Source: Panopea generosa
Taxonomy: Eukaryota > Mollusca > Bivalvia > Adapedonta > Hiatellidae
Assembly (NCBI GenBank): GCA_029582155.1
Contig: CM055907.1
Location: forward strand, 34,446,492-34,510,491
DNA length: 64,000 nucleotides
Direction of reading: 5' to 3'
Part shown: one piece after another, positions 45,709 to 57,930 of the stretch
Numbering within the stretch: the stretch's first letter is position 1
Layout of the letters: every line of letters starts with the position of its first letter
The notes under the pieces: model-generated
Databases searched by the model: none
Seen by the model: only the letters and a program-made list of their open reading frames with translations
What the model was told of the DNA's origin: nothing
Position numbers and translations under genes: made by a program

Positions 45709-48700
45709 AATCGGTTACAAGGCTGTAGATACAAATAGATACACTAGCGCAGTGAAGGCAGTTGTAATCGGTTACAGGGCTGTAGATACAGATAGATACA
45801 CTAGCGCAGTGAAGGCAGTTGTAATCGGTTACAAGGCTGTAGATACATATAGATACACCAGCGCAGTGAAAGCAGTTGTAATCGGTTACAAGGCTGTATA
45901 TACATATAGATACACTAGCGCATTGAAGGCAGTTGTAATCGGTTACAAGGCTGTAGATACAGATAGATACACTAGCGCAGTGAAGGCAGTTGTAATCGGT
46001 TACAAGGCTGTAGATACAGATATATACACTAGCGCAGTGAAAGCAGTTGTAATCAGTTACAAGGCTGTAGATACATATAGATACACTAGCGCAGTGAAGG
46101 CAGTTGTATTCGGTTACAGGGCTGTAGATACAGATAGATACACTAGCGCAATGAAGGCAGTTGTAATCGGTTACAAGGCTGTAGATACAGATAGATACAC
46201 TACCGCAGTGAAAGCAGTTGTAATCGGTTACAGGGCTGTAGATACATATAGATACACTAGCGCAATGAAAGCAGTTGTAATCGGTTACAAGGCTGTAGAT
46301 ACAGATAGATACACTAGCGCAGTGAAGGCAGTTGTAATCGGTTACAAGGCTGTAGATACAGATAGATACACTAGCGCAATAAAGGCAGTTGTAATCGGTT
46401 ACAGGGCTGTAGATACAGATAGATACACTAGCGCAGTGAAAGCAGTTGTAATCGGTTACAGGGCTGTAGATACAGATAGATACACAAGCGCAGTGAAGGC
46501 AGTTGTAATCGGTTACAAGGCTGTAGATACAGATAGATACACTAGCGCAGTGAAGGCAGTTGTAATCGGTTACAAGGCTGTAGATACATATAGATACACT
46601 ACCGCAGTGAAGGCAGTTGTAATCGGTTACAAGGCTGTAGATACAGATAGATACACTAGCACAATGAAGGCAGTTGTAATCGGTTACAAGGCTGTAGATA
46701 CATATAGATACACTAGCACAATGAAGGCAGTTGTAATTGGTTACAGGGCTGTAGATACAGATAGATACACTAGCGCAGTGAAGGCAGTTGTAATCGGTTA
46801 CAAGGCTGTATATACATATAGATATACTAGCGCAGTGAAGGCAGTTGTAATTGGTTACAGGGCTGTAGATACAGATAGATACACTAGCGCAGTGAAGGCA
46901 GTTGTAATCGGTTACAGGGCTGTATATACATATAGATATACTAGCGCAGTGAAGGCAGTTGTAATCGGTTACAGGGCTGTAGATACATATAGATACACTA
47001 GCGCAGTGAAGGCAGTTGTAATCGGTTACAGGGCTGTAGATACAGATAGATACACTAGCACAATGAAGGCAGTTGTAATTGGTTACAGGGCTGTAGATAC
47101 AGATAGATACACTAGCGCAGTGAAGGCAGTTGTAATCGGTTACAGGGCTGTATATACATATAGATATACTAGCGCAGTGAAGGCAGTTGTAATTGGTTAC
47201 AGGGCTGTAGATACAGATAGATACACTAGCGCAGTGAAGGCAGTTGTAATCGGTTACAGGGCTGTATATACATATAGATATACTAGCGCAGTGAAAGCAG
47301 TTGCAATCGGTTACAAGGCTGTAGATACATATAGATACACTAGCGCAGTGAAGGCAGTTATAATCGGTTACAAGCTGTACATACATATAGATACACTAGC
47401 ATAATGAAGGCAGTTGTAATCGGTTACAGGGCTGTAGAAACATATAGATACACTAGCGCAGTGAAAGCAGTTGTAATCGGTTACAATGCTGTAGATACAG
47501 ATAGATACACTAGCGCAATGAAGGCAGTTGTAATCGGTTACAAGGCTGTAGATACAGATAGATACACTAGCGCAGTGAAGGGAGTTGTAATCGGTTACAA
47601 GGCTGTAGATACATATAGATACACTAGCGCAGTGAAAGCAGTTGTAATCGGTTACAAGGCTGTAGATACAGATAGATACACTAGCGCAATGAAGGCAGTT
47701 GTAATCGGTTACACGGCTGTAGATACAGATAGAAACACTAGCGCAGTGAAAGCAGTTGTAATCGGTTACAGGGCTGTAGATACAGATAGATACACTAGCG
47801 CAATGAAGGCAGTTGTAATCGGTTACAGGGCTGTAGATACAGATAGATACACTAGCGCAGTGAGGGCAGTTGTAATCGGTTACAAGGCTGTAGATACATA
47901 TAGATACACTAGCGCAGTGAAGGCAGTTGTAATCGGTTACAAGGCTGTAGATACATATAGATACACTAGCGCAGTGAAAGCAGTTGTAATCGGTTACAGG
48001 GCTGTAGATACAGATAGATACATTTGCGCAGTGAAGGCAGTTGTAATCGGTTACAAGGCTGTAGATACATATAGATACACTAGCGCAGTGAAAGCAGTTG
48101 TAATCGGTTACAGGGCTGTAGATACAGATAGATACACTAGTGCAGTGAAGGCAGTTGTAATCGGTTACAAGGCTGTAGATACAGATAAATACACTAGCGC
48201 AATTAAGGCAGTTGTAATCGGTTACAAGGCTGTAGATACAGATAGATACACTAGCGCAGTGAAAGCAGTTGTAAGCGGTTACAAGGCTGTAGATACAGAT
48301 AGATACACAAGCGCAGTGAAGGCAGTTGTAATCGGTTACAAGGCTGTAGATACAGATAGAAACACTAGCGCAGTGAAGGCAGTTGTAATCGGTTACAAGG
48401 CTGTAGATACAGATAGATACACTAGCGCAGTGAAGGCAGTTGTAATCGGTTACAAGGCTGTAGATACAGATAGATACACTAGCGCAGTGAAGGCAGTTGT
48501 AATCGGTTACAAGGCTGTAGATACAGATAGATACACTAGCGCAGTGAAGGCAGTTGTAATCGGTTACAGGGCTGTAGATACATATAGATACACTAGCGCA
48601 TTGAAAGCAGTTGTAATCGGTTACAGGGCTGTAGATACAGATAGATACACTAGCGCAGTGAAGGCAGTTGTAATCGGTTACAAGGCTGTAGATACATATA

Positions 48701-49914
48701 GATACACTAGCGCAGTGAAAGCAGATGTAATCGGTTGCAGGGCTGTAGATACAGATAGATACACTAGCGCAGTGAAGGCAGTTGTAATAGGTTACTGGGC
48801 TGTAGATACATATAGATACACTAGCACAGTGAAGGCAGTTGTAATCGGTTACAGGGCTGTAGATACAGATAGATACACTAGCGCAGTGAAGGCAGTTATA
48901 ATCGGTTACAGGGCTGTAGATACAGATAGATACACTAGCGCAGTGAAAGCAGTTGTAATAGGTTAAGGGCTGTAGATACAAATAGAAACACTAGCGCAAT
49001 GAAGGCAGTTGTAATCGGTTACAAGGCTGTAGATACAGATAGATACACTAACGCAGTGAAAGCAGTTGTAATCGGTTACAGGGCTGTAGATACAGATAGA
49101 TACACTAGCTGAGTGAAGGCAGTTGTAATCGGTTACAAGGCTGTAGATACATATAGATACACTAGCGCAGTGAAAGCAGTTGTAATCGGTTACAGGGCTG
49201 TAGATACAGATATATACACTAGCGCAGTGAAGGCAGTTGTAATCGGTTACAGGGCTGTAGATACAGATATATACACTAGCGCAATGAAGGCAGTTGTAAT
49301 CGGTTACAAGGCTGTAGATACATATAGATACACTAGCGCAGTGAAAGCAGTTGTAATCGGTTACAGGGCTGTAGATACAGATAGATACACTAGCGCATTG
49401 AAGGCAGTTGTAATCGGTTACAAGGCTGTAGATACATATAGATACACTAGCGCAGTGAAAGCAGTTGTAATCGGTTACAGGGCTGTAGATACAGAGAGAT
49501 ACTGACGGAGTAAAGGCAGTTGTAATCGGTTACAAGGCTATAGATACAGAGAGATACTGACGGAGTAAAAGCGGTTGTAATCGGTTACAAGGCTGTAGAT
49601 ACAGAGAGCTACAGGCCGAGTAAAGGCAGTTGTAATCGGTTACAAGGCTGTAGATACAGAGAGATACTGGCGGTGTAAAGGCAGTTGTAATCTGTTACAA
49701 GGCTGTAGATACAGAGAGATACTGGCGGAGTAAAGGCAGTTGTAATCGGTTACAAGACTATAGATACAGAAAGATACTGGCGGAGTCAAGGCAGTTGTAA
49801 TCGGTTACAAGGCTGTAGATACAGAGATATACTGGCGGAGTTAAAGCAGTTGTAATCGGTTACAAGGCTGTAGATACAGAGAGATACAAGCGCAGTAAAG
49901 GCAGTTGTAATCGC
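45709..49914 (+). repeat. Large minisatellite, 57-bp unit, ~73 copies
   Basis: Unit 'ggttacaaggctgtagatac', 'agatagatacactagcgcag', 'tgaaggcagttgtaatc' (57 bp). Variants alternate: AAGG/AGGG, CAGATAG/CATATAG and GTGAAGG/GTGAAAG/ATGAAGG. From ~49490 the unit changes to 55 bp ('agagagatactgacggagta'). Because 57 is a multiple of three and the unit lacks stops in one frame per strand, both strands show very long frames (550 and 520 codons plus; 624 and 537 codons minus) of 19-residue repeats. One-base deletions near 47383 and 48964 break the plus frame. It lies in intron 1 of the PLDLS gene; I do not treat it as coding. Confidence 0.97.
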
Positions 49915-50109
49915 AAAATGCTATGCATTTAATGTAGATTTTTAATGATAATTAATGACGTTTAACGTTTTTTACAATCTTTCAGTTATTTAAGACGTAT
50001 TGGTCGAGGTAGTCCGATTCAGATGGACTGGACCCAGGGATAATCAACTAATGCCGACCTTCTGATAAGACTATTTTATTAACTATCGACCTTCAAGCTA
50101 CTATAGCAT

Positions 50110-50500
50110 TACTATTAGTTTACATAACCTGAGCCGAATGTTACCTTAGCTTTTCCTATCGTTTATGATATATCACCTGTCGTCTGTCCATCGGTCAGTG
50201 TATGTGGTCCGTTCTTCAACAATTTCTTTAAACGACATATTTCTCTGAAACCGCTAGGCAGATATTTCACTAAGTTCGGTGTGGAGCATTGCTAAATGAA
50301 GCTTTCTCAAGTTTGTTCAGATCGTGACCCTTGAGTCAAATTCAGCTCCGTCACAGGGACTTGTTTTTTTTGGTTTTTTTTCGAATTTCCAAAATTGATA
50401 TTTTCTTTGTTGAATCACCTTATGGTTTGTTCAAGCAATGGCCCTGGGATGAAACTTATCACATCCTTATCAGTTTAATATAGAGTCATTTATTTTTAAA
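50110..50500 (+). mobile_element. Family 1 element, decayed 5' part
   Basis: 'cctgagccgaatgttacctt', 'cacctgtcgtctgtccatcg', 'ctctgaaaccgctaggcaga' and 'caagtttgttcagatcgtga' follow the order of the family 1 5' end and first core. No 3' end is seen. Confidence 0.65.
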
Positions 50501-51054
50501 ATGTCTTCGTATTTAGGGGGATCATTTATACCATATACGAGGATAGTAACAACAGTAGCAAAAAGACACCCACTACCACGCACAATACAACACACGCAAA
50601 CTCACATCCTCTCAAATAACTGACTTATATAGCTCAGATACCAATACAATGATGTTGAATATTAGTTTTTTGATCAGATGTTAATTTTAAAGAAAAGCAG
50701 TACTACCTTCGTGTGTCCTATTGTCTTTCAGATGATATCCTCCAGTTTAAATGTCATCCTTATTACTCTTACATTTCTGTGAATGCTGTAGTTAATGTTT
50801 GCAGGAAAATACTAGTTTGGCTTACATCTTATTGGTGTCTGTATTAACCCACATCATATTGAATGGTTTCATCTTTATTTCACAAGCTGACCAAAGTGAC
50901 ATCAGTCGATTCTACACCCCCTCTCCCGTGACCTTGACTTCTAAATAGGCTTAGTTGTTTATTTCAGTGTTATACAACTCTTTTTAGTCTGTATCTTTCA
51001 ACCATAGACTACTTTATTTTACTTCTCTAAACTAACAACGTTTAATTATTTCAG
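50501..51054. other. End of intron 1; nothing recognised
   Basis: Unremarkable AT-rich intron leading to the acceptor of the main exon, with a pyrimidine-rich stretch over the last ~40 bp. Confidence 0.5.
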
Positions 51055-54000
51055 ATTATGGGTAGAAATATCCGACGATGAAGATAGTATGTGCCAGGTA
51101 CAGTCGGTTTTCAAATCCGGTGGCGGCAAAACCCAGCCTCAAGCCACACCGCCGTTGGACCTGTCTGTCATTGAGCAATCCAATCCAAAAACTGGTCGAC
51201 AAGTCGAAAGCCCCCTGGATCTATCCGTGAAAACCCGAAAAAGATGCGCCGATACAACGGACTATGAAGATCTCCATTTAAGACAAAGTCATACATCCGA
51301 CGGGTCCTTGTCCAAACGTTTACGATTATGTCAAGGTCAAGGTGACGATGCCAGTTCTCATCCAGGTTTTACACTACAGGAGAAACGAATGCTTCAAGCT
51401 CAGGTTGAATTGGATCAAAGGCATATGATGCAAGACCCTTTAATACAGAATAAGATTCTACAGAAACAAATGATGTCCCGTAAATACCCGACAATGTCGC
51501 CTCGACCATCATCACAGTCACAGCAGCCTCAGCCACAAACTAGTCCTATGTCTGTTTCTCAACAACAGTATTCTAATGTTCAGAGACAGCATCAGTTGTC
51601 GCAGCAATCCAGACAAATGCAACAACAGGGACAATATCCTCCTTCAAATTTTGACACTCATCGATCTCAGACACAAACAATGCAAAAACAGAAATCTATG
51701 TTTGACCCTGTAGCTATTAACACTATGCCTAGGCCAGTGCAATCTAATGCCTCAGAAACTGTCGCGTTGCAAGGGTTCTTTGAACCTACCCACAAAGTAA
51801 CTGTAAATGCTGCCGCTGCCTCTGCAGTACCGTTGTCCTCTTATCAACATCCTTCATCACGCGTCAGTCAAGAACAAACACTTATGTCGAGTACAGGCAA
51901 GAACATGTACCCGGCTAGCCGGCCTAGAGACATTGCTGGTCAGGACGAACAAAGAGCACATTCTACATTGACACGAGGGGCTACATACCCCATGGGAGCA
52001 AATACAAGAATGTCAAGACCAGATATTAATCATCTCTCACCAAAAGCTGAAGATCTAGGTGTTATGCAACAAAAACAAATAGAACACCAGCGTCAACTTC
52101 AACAACAAGCGCAGAGAGCAAAGAAAGACCAAATGCCGTATATGTCACAATTCAGTTCCCAGAAAGCAATAATTATGACAACGCCAGAAAGTCAAAGAAT
52201 GTCGCAAATGATGGACCTGTTTAAACAAACGGAGCAGTCACATGTTCAGTTAATGAGTAAAAGTCAGCTCTCTCCTTACGCACCAAAGACTAATTACGCT
52301 ACATCAGCTTCTCATGGCAGTATTAGACAAGAAGAAGCAGTACATGCTAATGCCAGATATATACGAGCTGGGCAGCCAATACCTTTGTCAGATTTAACGC
52401 AGAGACAGAGTGCGTTAGAAAAAGCTCATATCATACAGAATCAACATAATACTGTAGGACAACAACTGGGAATGGACTCCAGCAGATATTCATCCCGTCA
52501 CGTGCCCATGTTAGATCAGACGCAACGTGCATCTATAGAACAGAATCGGATGATGCCAAAAAATTCTATTGAACGTGAAAGACGATATGTTATGAATGAA
52601 CCTTTAGAACGTACAGTGCAATTTGCTCAAAGAAACGATCATGTCATTGCAATGAACAGGGACATGCATCCGAGTGTGATTCAGAGACCACAGGGGTTTG
52701 TACCCCCACGGATAGTTAGTGGAAACGGTGTTGGAAGACCGTCAAGCTCTGCACAACCAAATGCTCCTATAAATAGGTGCAGCGATACTTCTTCTATACC
52801 GCGGTCTCGATATAATAACTTAGAACTGGGACAGATAAGTGTTGATAATACATTCCCTGATGGATCTCAAAATAAACGCAATCAGGATATGTCGCCTTTA
52901 TCCGCCACAAAATCCAGGTCACATCAAATCCTCGAAGATATTCATTTAAATAGGGTAGCAGGTGGCCCGCGTCCACATGTTATCCCAGAATACCGAAGAG
53001 ATCATGCTTCGATTCCTCAACAATCCCTTCCCCGAGGAAGGCCAAAAATGGATACTTCAGCGAGAAATGATTTGTCAATGAGCAAAGCTCTGCATGGTGA
53101 GTCGTTTCAACGTGGAATGAGTCGATCTTCTTCTGGTAACAGAAGTATTCCTTCTGAGCCTCAAAAACCAAAGGTAGAACCTGTTAAAGAAAAGTCATCA
53201 TCTTCTCGCCTAATCATGCCTGAAGTCAATGCTTCCGAAAGGTCAATAACTAAAGGTACGAGTGGAATGAATAAAAACAATAATCAAGAAATTGATTTGT
53301 TCAGTCGGTTTGTAATGCGGGAGTTGAAACGTACTGATGATGACAACACCGTTAATCCATTTGCAAATAGATCTCTTCTCCAAGAATTTGACAGGTCCAC
53401 AAATTCTTCTCCCGTCAGGAAACCTGACTTACAAAGTAAGTCTAATGAACAAATCCCTGAACGAAAGGAAACAAATTCCAAGGACACGGCTTTAAAAGAA
53501 CAAACGCCGAGTTCTCTTCCAAATAAAACTGAATCTGCCTCCTATACACTCCCTCTACAAATAGCTATTCCAGGAAACAAATCCGGTGTTTCAACGGCAT
53601 CAACTGCTTCTCGTTCTAGTGTAATTACTAATTCGAAACCGGAGAGTACTATATCAAGTAATCCAAAAATCATGTCGCGAAAACATATGATATTAAGTGC
53701 TTTTAAACATGATGAAGATCTCAAAAATACTGTTAATATAGACCAAGATGAAAAAGTTCCTATCGAAAGTGCTAAATTTGTTTCAAAACGGGCTGAAAAA
53801 GATAGCATACAATGTTTTCCTTCTTCGCCCAAAATGCCCATATTAAGCCCACAAGAAAAGAACCGAACCACTCCTCTAGTCTCGCCAGCTATAGGAGACC
53901 CCCCAAACCTTGAAGGTATTGCAACATCAAATTGTAGTGTAAATGCAAGTAAACCGTTACATCCGGAAAAGGCCAAATCGGAAATTAACAGTCTTGAAGA

Positions 54001-54760
54001 ACATTTACACAAATTGATCTCCGATGCCGTAAAGTGTTCTGTCCATAAAGATAAAGAGTCTGTTTATGAGTCTGTATGTAGAGAGTTGAAGACACCACAG
54101 GGTAATAAAGTGTTCTTAACCCGTCAATTGTCACAAAACAGAAACATTCCAGTCGCCAATGTTGCTCCAATTGTTCAAGGTAAGCATATAACGGACTCAA
54201 ATATTGATTCAAAAACGAAAGATGAAAAATTCGACGATGGGCTAGACGAAGAAGAAGAAAAAATGGCTGAAGTTATAACACGATCTCTTTTAGGAAGGTC
54301 CCTAGTGCCTGAAAGAATAAATGAGAAAGAGAAAAAGGACGATAAGTCATTTGTTCTGGAAAAAGAAGACGAACATTTTATGAACAACGCGTCTAACAAA
54401 GACGAAGAGTGTTCAAATACAAGTTTCCAGGAAAACAATAATGAAAATGTATTTGATGAAGATTTAAATTCCAAACGGATGTCCCCAGGGTTGAAAAAAC
54501 TCATGCTTTACAGACATAGAGATGTGGCGGAAACCAGTAAAGATTTGGAATCTTGCGAACTCGATAGTAGGAACGACGTTTGTTTAACTCAATATTCAGA
54601 AGTAAAGTTTCCAAGCGTCTCGGATAGACAGTTGGAGAAAGAGCGTAACGTGTTCGGAGCGTTCAACGAAATACTTGCTCAAAAGAATGTGGCAGACGAC
54701 AACGAATGTAAACCCTGCTGGCAGGGTGTCAATGAAGAAGAGGAACATGAAATACGTATG
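51055..54760 (+). CDS. Main exon: disordered nuclear corepressor-like protein
   Basis: A 3706-bp exon, open throughout. The acceptor is 'tttaattatttcag' and the donor 'cgtatg|gtaagaat'. Numbered from 41257, a hydrophobic-acidic patch 'LWVEISDDED' (31-40) resembles a SUMO-interacting motif. 'TPPLDLSVIEQ' and 'ESPLDLSVKTRKR' put PLDLS at about 63-67 and 83-87, the consensus bound by the corepressor CtBP, and KTRKR follows as a possible nuclear signal. Residues ~140-250 and ~370-390 are Gln/Met-rich. The rest is Ser/Pro/Lys/Glu-rich and probably disordered, with an acidic 'DDGLDEEEEKMAEV' stretch near 1090. No enzyme domain, zinc finger or membrane segment is seen. A transcriptional cofactor role is inferred from the motifs only; the family is not recognised. 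A longer frame to 54853 is intron read-through. Confidence 0.93.
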
Positions 54761-55230
54761 GTAAGAATCACATATGCCAAAACTTTATTTTTTGTAATTT
54801 ATACCATATATAACAATTCGGAGCATATGACCAAATTCGGACAGAGAAGTTAATACCCTTTCGTCCTTTAAATCTTGATTGAAAGCTTATTTATCTTAAT
54901 TGGACAAACCACGTCTTATTTAGCTTTTGGTTTGTCATATCGGTCATGCTTGCAAAACTATGATACAATTGTAGCAACCTTTTAAGGGAAGATCCTTTTG
55001 GTACAAAGTATATTGAAAATGCTGGCCATTACTCCTTCCTTTGTATTCATATCAGAAACCAGATAAAGGATTTACATACACTCAATACTGACTGTCTTTC
55101 ACTTGGAAAATCTGATCTCTTCATAGAAATTAATTGTAGTTTTCAAAGCGGTTCGTGACTTAATAAAACACATATTCAAATCATAAAATCTTCTAACGGT
55201 TTTCAACAGTCTTAGAGTAGCACTAAAGTT
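54761..55230. other. Start of intron 2; nothing recognised
   Basis: The frame of the main exon stays open to TAA at 54851-54853, but residues after the donor become hydrophobic and unlike the protein, so this is intron. Confidence 0.6.
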
Positions 55231-56065
55231 TCTGATCAAAATCATTTCAGTCAAACCGGTTTTCTTATTTTTAATTCTCCGTTTTCTTGAATACTATAAG
55301 AAAACTCGTCATTTAGTTTAGGTATTTTTATTACACATTGTTTAGGGACCAACATGGGCCAACAAAGGGATTTACATGTTTGACTGTTCAATAGTCTTCT
55401 GAAGAACAGACCAGTCAGATTCGTAATATTAGTCATATTTCTTAGGTATTACCTATGTGAGTAGAGGTTCATCGTTCTTAAATGGAGGGATTAGGGGCCA
55501 GTTAGGAAACATGGGAATATTATTAGAAAAAAAGGAAAATCCTTTTTTATCATATATTTTAAGAATTTCTTAAGAATCCTGATTTATTATTTATAAGAGA
55601 CAAAGAGGGGCTCAAACAGGATAAAAAATATGAAGTTCAAACACTTTCTTCTCACGAACAAACCAGCCTAATGTGTTCATAACTTGTATAAATGTTTCCA
55701 ATGAATAAGAGTTTGAACTTGTTAAAATAAAGGAGTAAAGGTTCATTAGGATCCAGTAAAGAGTTACATAGGAATACAATGGAAAAAACAACGAAACCTT
55801 TTTTTTATCCTACCCGTTTTAGGTATTATTTTAAACATCTTGATATATTGGGTATTTAGTACTATCAGTTGAGACTGGATTGCTCTTATTTAGCATAAAT
55901 GATCCATACCAGCAAGGATTTTCGCTCAAATAAAAAGGGTAAGGATTGATTAGGCCGTAAGGGGACTTTGATTTTTATATGGAAACGTAATTCGAAAACA
56001 GATAATTATTATTTTCTCATCTATACGTTCTTTATAAGCATAGTCTATTCAACTTGTGAGGTGTA
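55231..56065 (+). mobile_element. Decayed family 2 fragment in intron 2
   Basis: Blocks 'cttctgaagaacagaccagt', 'gattaggggccagttagg', 'cttctcacgaacaaaccagc', 'aggatccagtaaagagttac' and 'ggccgtaaggggacttt' follow the family 2 unit order in about three tandem units. Both ends are lost. Confidence 0.65.
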
Positions 56066-56204
56066 AGGTGGTGAGCGATCTTTGGGCCTTAAGTTTACTC
56101 ATAATTTCAAAATCAGCGATGGTGCTTAATAAGGTTTATGATTGTTTGAATACAACGTTCCTGATGTTAATACTTAGACATTATAACTGTCTCCATATGG
56201 TCAT

Positions 56205-56640
56205 AGGAAACATGTGTCCCTTTAGATATAACGTGTGTCCCTTTAAATATAACTTGAGTCTTTTTAAATATAACGTGTGTCTCTTTAAATATTATGTGAG
56301 TGTCTTTAAATACAGCGTATGTCATTTAAATATAGCGTGTGTCCAATTGAATATAACGTGTGTCCCTTTAAATATAACGTATGTCCCTTTAAATATAACG
56401 TGTGTCCCATTAAATTCAACGTGTGTCCCTTTAAATTTAACTTGCGTCCCTTTAAATATAACTAATGTCCCTTTAAATATAATATGAATCCCTTTAAATA
56501 TAACGCGTGTCCCTTTAAATATAACGTATGTCCCTTTAAATATACAGTGTGTCCCTTTAAATATAACATTTGTCCCATTTAATGTAATGCGTGCCCCTTT
56601 AAACATAAAGTGTGTCCCTTTCAATATTACGGGTGTTTAT
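56205..56640 (+). repeat. Minisatellite, ~21-bp unit, ~20 copies
   Basis: Unit 'cgtgtgtccctttaaatataa', 21 bp, with many point variants. It ends immediately before the exon 3 acceptor. Frames on both strands (143 and 100 codons) reflect a 7-residue repeat and are not genes. Confidence 0.95.
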
Positions 56641-56652
56641 CAAATATTGTAG

Positions 56653-56742
56653 GTACCTAACTGCGATTATGATGGCGACGAGGAAGATAATAGAGAGCAT
56701 CCCAAGGTGCGAAGGAGCAGACAGTCAAATGTTAGGCAGCAG
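56653..56742 (+). CDS. Exon 3 (acidic-to-basic segment), with read-through option
   Basis: Acceptor 'tcaaatattgtag' at 56652. Thirty codons continue the frame of the main exon: 'VPNCDYDGDEEDNREHPK' then 'VRRSRQSNVRQQ'. The donor is 'cagcag|gtagat'. If this donor is not used, the frame runs 22 codons further ('VDDFITKQIDLAYPVDLTRA', then LS) to TAA at 56809-56811, giving a different C terminus. The acceptor abuts a 21-bp minisatellite that ends only ~15 bp upstream, leaving a poor pyrimidine tract. Both forms are credible; transcript data would decide. Confidence 0.82.
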
Positions 56743-56811
56743 GTAGATGATTTCATTACTAAGCAAATTGACCTTGCTTATCCAGTTGACCTGACGCGGG
56801 CTCTCAGTTAA
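56743..56811 (+). CDS. Alternative C-terminal extension of exon 3
   Basis: If the exon 3 donor is skipped, 22 more codons and TAA follow. The encoded tail has 'YPVDLTRALS', whose PVDLT fits the looser PxDL(S/T) consensus for CtBP binding and would be a third such site in the protein. The spliced form replaces it by a basic tail. This is an inferred isoform; it could be plain intron sequence. Confidence 0.4.
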   Translation, partial: VDDFITKQIDLAYPVDLTRALS

Positions 56812-57230
56812 ACATGTCGATATTCCATTCAGCCATCGATATTGTATCCAGGTCGGCCATTTTCCTAAGACAAACGGACGGTCTCTTTAAGCAAACAGTA
56901 AATTTGCTACATTGCATTTACTGGGATAAACAATGCCACGTGGTCATTTGGCGGAGCGATAGTCGGTCTCGCGCCTGGTCAATTAATTTTACTGGTTGAA
57001 CCATATATAGGACACTGGCCTGTTTGATAATGACTAACGACTTGGAAGAAATGTTTTAGCGATGAAATTATATTTAAAGAAGGTACACCCTTGGCACGAA
57101 TAAGTTGTCTACATTGATGCAACATTGTAATGAGTATTTGATTGTTTTAGAAGTATAATTAATCATTTTATACTTTTCAAATTACCAATTGATTTAATTA
57201 TATAATGCAATATATTTATAATTTACTCAC

Positions 57231-57378
57231 ATTTGGAACGTTTAAATTTGGTTCAAGTCTACGAAACGCTTCACGTGAAGAGGTTTTGGTAGTTACTTGC
57301 GGAAGGACGATGGTTCTTCTAGGATGTTTGCGAATCTGGGTTCTCCCTCCACCAATACGACTGGTTGCCATGCATAAA
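57231..57378 (-). CDS. Candidate 5' coding exon of an antisense gene
   Basis: On the minus strand there is an acceptor 'tttcgaacatattacag', seven bases, then ATG and 47 codons, then a strong donor 'ccaaat|gtgagt', with the frame ending exactly on a codon. The product begins 'MATSRIGGGRTQIRKHPRR' and continues 'TIVLPQVTTKTSSREAFRRL', then 'EPNLNVPN'. The composition is basic and protein-like, and GC content is higher than in the flanks. No family is recognised, and no following exon could be identified. It lies in intron 3 of the + strand gene. It could also be a retained piece of an old gene or a chance frame. Confidence 0.5.
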
Positions 57379-57930
57379 CTGTAATATGTTCGAAATAGCG
57401 ATAAACACCCAAAACAATGAGAAACACGCACCTCACGATACCCATAATTGACAAACCTAATGGGAATGGATTGCATAAAAATTTATATTTAGACGTCAGC
57501 TGAATATTAAATGCTGTTGATAAATGAGAAAAAAGAATTTCATTTTATCGAAATCAGCGCCAGACGTTACATATAATTAAACCGTCTGCGTCTGACAGCT
57601 TCTTATATTTAAACCATACGAACACCGCAAGGGTTGTTTATTTATTAATATCATACAAATGTACTGTCTAGCTCGGTTGATAATCATTGCCATTTTATTT
57701 TCCACTGACTGAATTTTTATTGTACTATTGACAATTAAGTATAAGGTCAAAATCGGCGTCATCGCCTGCATACGTCACATTTTATAAAAAAAAAAATGTT
57801 TTCTTATAAATAAAATAGCTGTTCTGTTCTGTTCTGTTATAGATTAACTTATGCTTTTTTAATGACGGCTTGAATTTCCAGGTGTTAAACGGCTAATAAG
57901 CGGCCATGGTTTCTACTCAAGGTAGTGAAT
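57379..57930. other. Intron 3; nothing recognised
   Basis: A short 'tgttc' repeat lies at ~57822-57838. No exon or element end was seen. Confidence 0.45.

Noticed and set aside
45512..48981. Very long minus- and plus-strand frames (520-624 codons) as repeat-protein genes
   Set aside because: They are the 57-bp minisatellite read on both strands. A stop-free unit divisible by three yields such frames automatically; there is no start context, splice support or non-repeat domain, and the array lies in an intron.
53542..54504. Minus-strand frames of 109-156 codons under the main exon
   Set aside because: Shadow frames of the real + strand coding exon.
54761..54853. Extension of the main exon to the TAA at 54851
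   Set aside because: The extension is hydrophobic and unlike the protein. A consensus donor (GTAAGAAT) sits exactly where it begins, and exon 3 continues in frame.
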